From: JAFNAG01 sp964353465
GTDB taxonomy: Bacteria; Acidobacteriota; UBA6911
Reading direction: 5' to 3'
DNA: 38,734 nucleotides
Assembly: GCA_964353465.1 (NCBI GenBank)
Contig: CAYGWQ010000013.1
Span: 1 to 38,734 of the forward strand
The notes beneath the pieces were generated by a model. That model saw nothing but the letters and a program-made list of their open reading frames with translations, had not been told where the DNA came from and searched no databases. Shown piece by piece: positions 31,811-38,734 of this stretch (position 1 is the stretch's first letter; every line of letters starts with the position of its first letter). The position numbers and the translations under genes were made by a program.

Positions 31811-33049
31811 ATGAAGGACGATCGCAATTCCAGTGGGACTTACGGCGGGCGGAAGACGTATCTGCGGCGGGTGCTGTGGATTTTTGCCTTGACCGTTCTG
31901 ATTGGGGGCGTGCCGGCACGCCCGGCGCTGGAGGGATCGCGCGGAGAGAAGGCGCGCGACAAGGCAATTTCGGCGGCAGAATTCAGCCGGATCGTAAGAG
32001 AGTTTTCCGAGGAGGGCGGCTATTTCCGTTCGGACAACCTCGTCTCCAATGAAACTGCCTACCTCTACGTCGTCGACCAGTTGCACGATTCTGGGATCTC
32101 AGGCGGCGCTTACCTTGGTGTCGGACCCGAGCAGAATTTCACCTACATCGCAAAAGTCCGGCCGCGGATTGCCTTTATCGTGGATATCCGGCGCCAGGCC
32201 ATCATCCAGCACCTGATGTTCAAGGCGCTCTTTCGCCTCGCGGATACGCGAGCAAAGTTCCTGTCACTTCTGTTCAGCAAACCCTTGGCCGGATCAGAGG
32301 CGCCCGGCCCGGATTCATCCGCGGAGGATCTGGTCGCCTACTTCTCGAGTGCTGCCCCGGATGGCCTTGCGTACCGGCGAAACCTTGCCCAGATCCAGAC
32401 CACGATTACCCGCGATTTCCGCATCCCGATCGATGCGAAAGACCAGGCGAGCCTGGAATATGTCTATGGCGCGTTTTATGATGAAAGCCTGGATTTGCGG
32501 TACCAGTCCGGCGGATTCAGCAGCCGGTATGGCGGGTACGGTTTCCAGCCGCGCGGCCCCTGGGGATATTTCCCGGCGCTCCGGGATCTGATTTTGGCTC
32601 GCGATCAGCGCGGCAAGCCCGGCAATTTTCTCGCCAGCCGCAGCGATTATGAGTTTCTCCGCTCCCTTCACGAGAGCAACCGCATCATCCCGATCGTGGG
32701 TGATTTTGCAGGCGCAAAAGCGCTGGCGGCGGTTGCGGCCTATCTCAAAGAGAACGGGCACACGGTAGCTGCCTTTTATACTTCCAACGTTGAGCAATAC
32801 CTGTTCCGCAATGGAGTGTTCGATGCATTTGCGAAAAACGTTGCCGCATTGCCGATCACGGGAAAGAGCCTCTTTATCCGCGCGTATCCCAATAACCAAC
32901 GCATGCCGCACCCTGCGCAGGCCGGGAGCCATCGTCTGACAACTCTGCTCCAGAGAATGGCCACCTTTGTCGATGACTATCGGCAGGGCCTGTACACCGA
33001 TTACTGGACGCTGGTAACCACCCACTACATCGCCCCGCAATATCGCTAG
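31811..33049 (+). CDS. Exported protein, possibly methyltransferase-fold
   Basis: The product has 412 residues. A basic start and a hydrophobic stretch (RVLWIFALTVLIGGVPARPA, about 20-39) anchor or export it. The mature part begins ISAAEFSRIVREFSEEGGYF and includes YLGVGPEQNFTYIAKVRPRI, then AFIVDIRRQAIIQHLMFKAL. That GVGPxQNFTYI-DIRR arrangement is like the SAM-binding region of a class I methyltransferase fold and recalls the Leptospira LIC_10091-type proteins. I am not certain of the match. The later part has HESNRIIPIVGDFAGAKALA and VAAFYTSNVEQYLF. No catalytic motif for methylation can be named, so function is left open. Confidence 0.75.
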   Translation: MKDDRNSSGTYGGRKTYLRRVLWIFALTVLIGGVPARPALEGSRGEKARDKAISAAEFSRIVREFSEEGGYFRSDNLVSNETAYLYVVDQLHDSGISGGAYLGVGPEQNFTYIAKVRPRIAFIVDIRRQAIIQHLMFKALFRLADTRAKFLSLLFSKPLAGSEAPGPDSSAEDLVAYFSSAAPDGLAYRRNLAQIQTTITRDFRIPIDAKDQASLEYVYGAFYDESLDLRYQSGGFSSRYGGYGFQPRGPWGYFPALRDLILARDQRGKPGNFLASRSDYEFLRSLHESNRIIPIVGDFAGAKALAAVAAYLKENGHTVAAFYTSNVEQYLFRNGVFDAFAKNVAALPITGKSLFIRAYPNNQRMPHPAQAGSHRLTTLLQRMATFVDDYRQGLYTDYWTLVTTHYIAPQYR

Positions 33050-33061
33050 TCTTTAAAATAA

Positions 33062-33192
33062 AAACCACGAAATACACGAACTACACAAAAGTGAGCCGGC
33101 GACCAGCAAAGGAAGCCCAGCTCCTCGCATAGTACCGGCATTCCAATCCCTATTTATGTCCTGATGCAGATATTTCGTGTATTTCGTGGTTT
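33062..33192. repeat. Perfect 19-bp inverted repeat, AAACCACGAAATACACGAA
   Basis: The left arm (33062-33080) and right arm TTCGTGTATTTCGTGGTTT (33174-33192) are perfect inverted copies 93 bases apart. The right arm is identical to 26076-26094. The middle holds no frame of note. The element sits between two convergent genes. Confidence 0.8.
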
Positions 33193-33233
33193 ACAAAAGC
33201 GGTTCGACGGATACTTGGCCGAGGTGCAGTCCC

Positions 33234-34010
33234 TCAAGGGGTAGCGGCGATCTTCAGAATGCCCCGTAATTCCTGCTCCAAGGCCGGGGTGCAGATCAGG
33301 CAGTGGCGAGCATCGATGCGGCCGGTTCCATCCTTGGTCAGAAATCTGGCCCCCGACTCCCGCGCGATGATGCTCGCCGGGGCGTAATCCCACGGCATGC
33401 CGCTGCCGCTGAGCCAAATATCGGCCTTGCCCCGCGCCAACATGGCTATGTCATAACTCGCCCCATAGCTCCGGACCGTCCAGCAGATTTCCGTCAGGCG
33501 GCGCACGGAGTCGGGTTGCCAGACGTACCAGGCGGATTTCAGGCCGCTAACCATCAGGATCGCCTTGTCCAGGCTCGCGATTTCGGCAGCCCGGGTCGGA
33601 GCGTCATTCCAGTAGCAACCTTTGCCGCATACAGCGTGAAGCATCTCATTCAGGCAGGGGAAAAAGATCGAGCCCAGGACCACATCGCCATCGGCCTCGA
33701 GAGCCAGTTGGATCGACCAGAAGGTATTGCCGCGAATGAAATCGCGGGTGCCGTCTATGGGATCAATGATCCAGCGCCGGTTGGAACGAGAGGGCAGATG
33801 GGTGCCTTCTTCCCCCAGGATGCCGTCTTCAGGAAAGCCGGCGGATACCAAGCGGCTGATCAGCTGCTCGCACTCCCGGTCCGCAGCGGTAACGGGCGAG
33901 AGATCCGGTTTTTCCTCCGATGCAGGCCTGGCTGCGAAGTGACGTAGGGCGAGCTGGCCGGCCGCACGTACTGCAGCCAGCATGGTCTCGGCTTCACGCT
34001 GGTAGGTCAT
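33234..34010 (-). CDS. Inositol-monophosphatase-family phosphatase (HisN-like)
   Basis: The product has 258 residues in the lithium-sensitive phosphatase fold. Metal ligands are E67/E68 in ILGEEGT, D83 and D86 in IIDPIDGTRDFIRG, and a late Asp in GMPWDYAPASIIARESGA. The motif order fits histidinol-phosphatase (HisN) or inositol/3'-phosphoadenosine phosphatase; these cannot be separated by motif alone. The TRDF after DPIDG leans toward HisN-like members. It stands without his genes here. Its start is overlapped by four bases by the flippase remnant's frame. Confidence 0.9.
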   Translation of the reverse strand: MTYQREAETMLAAVRAAGQLALRHFAARPASEEKPDLSPVTAADRECEQLISRLVSAGFPEDGILGEEGTHLPSRSNRRWIIDPIDGTRDFIRGNTFWSIQLALEADGDVVLGSIFFPCLNEMLHAVCGKGCYWNDAPTRAAEIASLDKAILMVSGLKSAWYVWQPDSVRRLTEICWTVRSYGASYDIAMLARGKADIWLSGSGMPWDYAPASIIARESGARFLTKDGTGRIDARHCLICTPALEQELRGILKIAATP

Positions 34011-34363
34011 GGCATAGTTCTCCGTTGCACTCCATAGTTACATATCACAACCGTCGACGCCGAATGACCGGCTCGGCAAAAATAGCCTGGCGCTGGCCAA
34101 CAGCGCTGTCGTACGCGCAAGCCTCTCAGTACAGTGTCCAGATTAAGGCTGGCGAAGACAATAAAGGATTCAGCGAAGGAAAGGGCAAAGAAAAGGACCC
34201 CGATATCCTCGGCGGATAACTTGCGGGATAGCACCATGAGTACGACAACACCGCTCAACCTCCAGAAAACCTGCACACACCACTGAAGTGTTGTGTCGCG
34301 GCCCAGGGTTCCGAGATCGGACAGCCCCAGTCTGCCAACAATCTGTTCGAGTGCCGCTCGCAT
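34007..34363 (-). pseudogene. Flippase (polysaccharide exporter) N-terminal remnant
   Basis: The frame reads LGRDTTLQWCVQVFWRLSGV, VVLMVLSRKLSAEDIGVLFF and FAESFIVFASLNLDTVL. This is the start of a Wzx-like flippase: an N-terminal segment, then two membrane helices with the SRxLSxxxxGxLFF turn. After LNLDTVL the sequence continues better in another frame (ERLARTTALLASARLFLP), and it ends after about 30 more codons. About 300 residues are missing. It is a decayed 5' fragment. Positions 34364-34699 hold no gene. Confidence 0.55.
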
Positions 34364-34683
34364 TTTACCGATTCCTGTCCTGCGCGCGGGCGCAGCAGAG
34401 TTTGACCTATTTAAGGATCTCGGCTGAGTGCCTGGCCGTTGATCCGGCGGCGGCAGTTTCTGCCGCGAAACAATTCAGAATAGTGGATATGGTATCGGCG
34501 CTCAACGGTAATTGTGCGAGCGCCGGACCGGCGGAGTTTTACCCGGACTCGGGAAAAGGCGAATCGGATTGAGAAAAAGACAAGGATCATGCAGACGGCA
34601 CCGCCGACGCCCCTGAACTGTCGGGAGCGGTGACAGACCCGCCCGGACCGGGAATTCTTTTCCCGTGTTGCAGGTTTTATCCG

Positions 34684-34689
34684 TATAAT
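34684..34689 (+). promoter_or_regulatory. -10 element of the SpoIIE-phosphatase gene
   Basis: TATAAT lies 10 bases before the ATG at 34700, with no Shine-Dalgarno between. A transcript starting at the usual distance would carry almost no leader. No good -35 is seen at 17 bases. Confidence 0.4.
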
Positions 34690-34699
34690 CCGGTTCACT

Positions 34700-36775
34700 A
34701 TGGAAACACCAATCCTGCTACCGCCGGGCGATGCTCCGAAAAAGAAGTTCTGGAAACCCTGGAAGTGGATCGGCCTGCTGACGTATGCCGCCGTGCTGCT
34801 GTTGAATCGGTGGTTGCCTGGGCCGCTCGTGGCTGCGGGATACCTTTACGGGATTGCCGTTATCGCCAACCTGTTGTTCCATGCTTTCCGCTATATAAAG
34901 GACCGGCTGTTCTGGCGGGTCCGCAACCGCATCATCGGTTCCTTTATTTTCGTAGGCGTCATCCCCATCGTTCTACTTCTGGGCGTGGTTTTCCTTTCTG
35001 CTTTTCTGCTGGCCGGGCAGTTGGCGGGCCGATACCTGGAGATTTCCTTGCGGGAGAGCGAACATCAGATTACGGAAATCAACGAAGAGCTGGCAGGACC
35101 GATCGGCGGCGGCGATTTGAAAACGGTCTTTCCCGCGATTGCATCGCGAATCTGGCCCGTGCATTCCGGGCAATTTCCAGGATTGGCGACCCGCCTGCTG
35201 CGCCGGCAGCCCGATGGCTCGCTCGAGATCATTTCCAAATATGATCCCCGGAATACCTTGAAGGATCCGCGCGCGTATCCGGGTGACAAGTGGCTGGGCG
35301 ATGGGATGTCCTATGAGGGGCTTATCCGACAGGGAGAGACCGCGCTGATGACCAGCCTCCGGCCTGTGCCCCGTTCTGCCGGGCTCTACCTGGAGGTTTC
35401 GGCTCCTCTGGACCAGTCTGCAGAAGAGCGATTGCAACGGGAAAAGTCGATCTACTTCACCATTCTGGGGGTCGGAAAATCCAATGTGACCGTTTCCAAC
35501 AGAGGGGTTCGGATTTCATACAAGGATCCTGAGCAGGGCGCCAAGTCAGAGGATCCGCAGGCGGGTGAGCAGTTCATGGACCAGATTATCGCGCTGCAGG
35601 CGCGCCGCCAGAGCGACACGCGGCTCATGGTGTCATGGGGATTGCCGCTCAAGTGCAAAGACTACGAGACCGGCAAGGAAGAATATGCGGGTATAGCGGT
35701 GCTGCATGTCCCGCTGAAGACGATTTATGACGTTTCCTTCGGGCCGGGCGACTCGCCTGGGAAGTTCATCCTCGTTGCGATCTATTCTATGGCCGGCATG
35801 TTTGTATTTGCCGAGATTGTCTCGGTGATCATCGGCCTCACCATCAACCGCCGGATTACACGATCCGTGCACGATATGTACCAGGGGACACTGGCGCTCC
35901 AGAAAGGCGACCTGCAGCACAGGATACCGGTGCGGCGGAAAGATCAGCTCGGATTGCTGGCCCATTCCTTCAACCAGATGAGCGCTTCGATATCGCGCCT
36001 GCTGGAGGAAGTCAGCGAAAAAAAACGACTGGAACAGGAGCTGGAAATTGCCCGCGAGGTGCAGGCCACCCTTTTCCCCAAGCAGCTGCCGCGGCCGAGG
36101 GGAATGGCCGTATTTGGAGGATGCGAGCCGGCCCGCGTCGTGAGTGGCGATTACTATGATTTCATCGTGGAGGACGAGGCTCACCTCGATATCGTCGTGG
36201 CCGACATCAGCGGCAAGGGCATTTCGGCGGCATTGATGATGGCAAACCTTCAGGCGGCGATGCGCAACCAGCTGCTTGCCGCCAAGCACGAGGATCCTGA
36301 GAACATTGCGAAAAGCCTGGCAAGCGTCGTGGCCCACCTGAACCAGCAGATCTATATCAACAGCCCTTCCGAGAAATATGCCACTCTATTCTTGAGCCGG
36401 TACGATGCCGAATCACGTCGACTGTGGTACTGCAACGCGGGACATCTACCTCCGGTCCTGCTGAGTGCGCAGGGGACACAATTGCTGGAAGCCACCGGCA
36501 TGGTGATCGGCTTGCTCCCGGGTGCCAGCTATCAGGCCGGGTCCATAGAGCTGACTCCGGGTTCCGTTCTGGCCATTTTTACCGATGGGATTACCGAGGC
36601 GGTCAACCAGGTTGACGAGGAGTTTGGCGATGATCGCCTCCTCGAGGCATTACAGCAGTCGCGGCAGGGCACTCCGGAAGAGATATACAAATTTGTCGTC
36701 AGCAGAGTCCGTGATTGGCAGGGAAATCTTCCGCAGCACGATGACATCACACTGATTGTTGCCAAGGTCGGATAG
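34700..36775 (+). CDS. Membrane HAMP-SpoIIE (PP2C) protein phosphatase
   Basis: The product has 691 residues. Two N-terminal membrane helices (GLLTYAAVLLLNRWLPG and the pair near IIGSFIFVGVIPIVLLLGVV) frame an outer sensor region of about 240 residues. A further helix (FILVAIYSMAGMFVFAEIVS) leads into a HAMP domain (TINRRITRSVHDMYQGTLAL...) and a coiled coil (LEEVSEKKRLEQELEIAREV). The C-terminal SpoIIE phosphatase domain begins VQATLFPKQLPRPRG; metal-binding acids lie in VSGDYYDF, VADISGKGIS, FTDGITEA and HDDITLIV. It would dephosphorylate a partner-switching anti-sigma-antagonist in response to an outer signal. No RsbV/RsbW genes are near. It shows a -10 element with almost no leader. Confidence 0.92.
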   Translation: METPILLPPGDAPKKKFWKPWKWIGLLTYAAVLLLNRWLPGPLVAAGYLYGIAVIANLLFHAFRYIKDRLFWRVRNRIIGSFIFVGVIPIVLLLGVVFLSAFLLAGQLAGRYLEISLRESEHQITEINEELAGPIGGGDLKTVFPAIASRIWPVHSGQFPGLATRLLRRQPDGSLEIISKYDPRNTLKDPRAYPGDKWLGDGMSYEGLIRQGETALMTSLRPVPRSAGLYLEVSAPLDQSAEERLQREKSIYFTILGVGKSNVTVSNRGVRISYKDPEQGAKSEDPQAGEQFMDQIIALQARRQSDTRLMVSWGLPLKCKDYETGKEEYAGIAVLHVPLKTIYDVSFGPGDSPGKFILVAIYSMAGMFVFAEIVSVIIGLTINRRITRSVHDMYQGTLALQKGDLQHRIPVRRKDQLGLLAHSFNQMSASISRLLEEVSEKKRLEQELEIAREVQATLFPKQLPRPRGMAVFGGCEPARVVSGDYYDFIVEDEAHLDIVVADISGKGISAALMMANLQAAMRNQLLAAKHEDPENIAKSLASVVAHLNQQIYINSPSEKYATLFLSRYDAESRRLWYCNAGHLPPVLLSAQGTQLLEATGMVIGLLPGASYQAGSIELTPGSVLAIFTDGITEAVNQVDEEFGDDRLLEALQQSRQGTPEEIYKFVVSRVRDWQGNLPQHDDITLIVAKVG

Positions 36776-36867
36776 CCTACGGCAGTCGGACTGTTTCCGG
36801 CGCACGGCCGACAGGATGTGCAGGATCCGTCCGGGATATGGAAGCCGGCCTTGCGGTGTGCGATCCG

Positions 36868-38734
36868 CTATTTCCTGAGTTCGACGACTGTAGCGCCGGC
36901 CCCTCCCTGATTGGGCGGAGCCAGATGGAAATCCTCGACCTGAGGATGGCCGGTGAGAAGCTCGGCAATAGCACGGCGCAGGATCCCTTTCCCGTGCCCG
37001 TGGATGATGCGGACGCTTTGTACATCGGCGAGGAAAGACTCGTCGAGGAACTTGTCAACCCGTTGGACGGCCTCGTCGGCATTCAATCCGATGACATTGA
37101 GTTCGGGTGTGAACTGAGAGTCGAGGGTCAATTCCGGCGCGCGTTTCACGGGTTCGGGCCTGCGCCCGGGAGCCGGGGCTGATTCCAACAGCTGAAGGTC
37201 CTCGCGCAGCGCGCGAAACTTGAGAGCCCCGATGTTCACATGGTACGTGTCACCGCGCAGCGACTCCACGGTGCCGGCCTGGCTGAGAGGTTTGACCCAC
37301 ACGCGATCTCCCTCGGCCGGCTCTCCTGAAGGCCGATCGGCCGAGGCATGCGCATTGGATTGAGGAGCGGCAGTTGCCTGCGCACGCTCCGCTGCCAGTC
37401 CGATCTCGGCGGCAATCTTCCGGCTCGCTTCCGAGCCGGTTCGGCGAAGCTGGGAGGCGCGGTTCTGCGCTGCCTTTCTGAGTTTTTCGGCCGTGATCCG
37501 GTCTTTAAGCCCTTTGATCAGCTGTTCGCTTTCCCGGCTGAATTCATGAACGGCATGCCCCAGAGCTGCCTCGAATTCCGTGCGCCTTGCAGCCTCGCGC
37601 CGCGCAAAGTCCTCTGCGAGACGGGCATATTCCCGTGCCGTGGCTGCCCGCTCTTCCTCGAGGGCAGCGCGTTGCGAGACCAGCTCGTCTGTCAGGCTTT
37701 TGAGCCTTTTCAGGTAATCGCCGGCCAGGGAGTGGCTGGGATCCGCCAGCTCGCGGGCATGATCCAGGATGGCTTCCGGCACATCCATCCGGCGGGCGAT
37801 ATCCAGCCCGGAGGAGGCTCCGGCGACTCCCATGATCAAACGGTACGTGGGCCGCAGGGTGCGCTCGTCGAACTCTACGGAGGCATTAAGCACGCCGGCT
37901 GTCCGGGATGCCCACATCTTAAGCGGATTATAATGAGTTGATGTGAGGGTCGTGGCGCCCGTTCGGCGGAAGTAATCAATGATAGCCACAGCGAGGGAGG
38001 CGCCTTCTTCGGGATCCGTGCCGGTTCCCACCTCGTCGATCAGCAGCAAGGCCGGCAGCACCACTTTTTTAGCCATCCCGGCGATATTGCGCATATGAGC
38101 GGTGAAGGTCGAGAGGTTCGCGGCGATCGATTGCTGATCCCCGATATCGGCGCTCACCTGGGCGAACACCGGCAGTGCCGCTTCCTGGGCCGGCACATGA
38201 AGCCCCATCTGCGCCATGAGGGCGATGATGCCGACGGTTTTAAGCACGACCGTTTTGCCGCCCGCATTGGGGCCGCTGATGACCAGGACCTGGTGAGCAT
38301 CATCCATTACCAAAGATATGGGCACGGCGCGGCCGCCGGTTTGCCGGAGGGCTTGATCGAGAAGAATGTGGCGTGCATCGCGCAGGCTAAGCTCACGGGC
38401 GTTTGTGAGCCGGGGCCGGACGCAGCCGAACTCGAGCGACAACCACGCCTTGGCTTGGCCGGCATCGATTTCCGTGATTGCGCCGACAAGCTCGCGGATG
38501 GCGGCCTCATGGCTGCGGAAAGCCTCGGTGATCGCGAGCAAAATGCGCGTGATCTCCGTCGCTTCCTGTTCGCGCAGCTGCACGAGATCATTGTTCTGGT
38601 CGATGACTGTGAGGGGTTCCATGAAGGTGGTTTGGCCGCTCGACGACAGCCCGTGGACGACGCCCGGCACCTGGCCGCGGGCATCCGTACGCACGGGGAT
38701 TACGAAACGTCCGTTGCGGAATGTGATGATTTCC
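36868..38734 (-). CDS. mutS2: MutS2 family protein, 5' end beyond the window
   Basis: The frame runs on past 38694 to the window edge (EIITFRNGRFVIP comes before VRTDARGQVPG), so the N-terminus lies outside. Visible parts are the clamp end and core (VPGVVHGLSSSGQTTFMEPL), the ATPase domain with Walker A (ISGPNAGGKTVVLKTVGII), Walker B (LLLIDEVGTGTDPEEGASLA), a long coiled coil (DELVSQRAALEEERAATARE...) and a C-terminal Smr domain (LNVIGLNADEAVQRVDKFLD, RIIHGHGKGILRRAI). MutS2 suppresses recombination; recent work in other bacteria also links it to splitting collided ribosomes. Its length and domain order are normal. No role in mismatch repair is implied, as MutS2 lacks the mismatch-reading domain. 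Confidence 0.96.
   Translation of the reverse strand, partial: EIITFRNGRFVIPVRTDARGQVPGVVHGLSSSGQTTFMEPLTVIDQNNDLVQLREQEATEITRILLAITEAFRSHEAAIRELVGAITEIDAGQAKAWLSLEFGCVRPRLTNARELSLRDARHILLDQALRQTGGRAVPISLVMDDAHQVLVISGPNAGGKTVVLKTVGIIALMAQMGLHVPAQEAALPVFAQVSADIGDQQSIAANLSTFTAHMRNIAGMAKKVVLPALLLIDEVGTGTDPEEGASLAVAIIDYFRRTGATTLTSTHYNPLKMWASRTAGVLNASVEFDERTLRPTYRLIMGVAGASSGLDIARRMDVPEAILDHARELADPSHSLAGDYLKRLKSLTDELVSQRAALEEERAATAREYARLAEDFARREAARRTEFEAALGHAVHEFSRESEQLIKGLKDRITAEKLRKAAQNRASQLRRTGSEASRKIAAEIGLAAERAQATAAPQSNAHASADRPSGEPAEGDRVWVKPLSQAGTVESLRGDTYHVNIGALKFRALREDLQLLESAPAPGRRPEPVKRAPELTLDSQFTPELNVIGLNADEAVQRVDKFLDESFLADVQSVRIIHGHGKGILRRAIAELLTGHPQVEDFHLAPPNQGGAGATVVELRK

Overview
The window comes from a GC-rich Gram-negative-type genome. 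The best fit is a member of the Acidobacteriota or a related soil lineage. The main reasons are a DUF5916-type outer-membrane protein, Tat-exported Gfo/Idh oxidoreductases with a Tat-exported sugar-isomerase-like protein, delta-60-repeat secreted proteins, and intergenic inverted-repeat elements. No rRNA or lineage marker is present, so this placement is an inference from gene content.

Layout. Positions 1-2215 hold housekeeping genes on the minus strand: a TPR protein cut by the window edge, a secreted protein of unknown function, and signal peptidase I (lepB). Positions 2587-7446 look like a small, decayed integrative island in a tRNA-Val(UAC) gene. A 45-bp copy of the tRNA 3' half (41/45 identical) closes the right end. 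Inside are a zinc-ribbon/winged-helix protein with a nucleoside-deoxyribosyltransferase-like C-terminal domain, the C-terminal stub of a tyrosine integrase, two truncated zinc-finger (CGNR-like) genes, an 82-residue orphan, an 80-bp direct repeat, and an intact, tightly overlapping three-gene operon of unknown function (5590-7263). This is the most likely place for undescribed biology, perhaps a defence island.

Positions 7461-17217 hold the DUF5916 protein, a homocysteine S-methyltransferase-family enzyme, a small ribbon-helix-helix regulator with a palindrome over its promoter, an ECF sigma/anti-sigma pair with a membrane protein, an orphan AmrS-type radical SAM enzyme, and a frameshifted delta-60-repeat secreted protein.

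Positions 17675-22952 form one minus-strand run: npdG, cofD, cofC, cofE, an F420-type PPOX oxidoreductase, an ABC permease and an ABC ATPase with several degenerate motifs. This is most of the coenzyme F420 pathway plus a probable user enzyme. FO synthase is not in the window.

Positions 23418-31220 are catabolic: the Tat sugar-isomerase-like protein, two Gfo/Idh oxidoreductases, and a dapA-like / hydantoinase / hydantoin racemase operon ending in a decayed DUF362 gene. Positions 31358-38734 hold a small secreted protein, a larger exported protein of unknown function, a HisN-like phosphatase, a flippase remnant, a membrane HAMP-SpoIIE phosphatase and the 3' part of mutS2, whose 5' end lies outside the window. 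Intergenic inverted-repeat elements of at least three kinds are scattered throughout.
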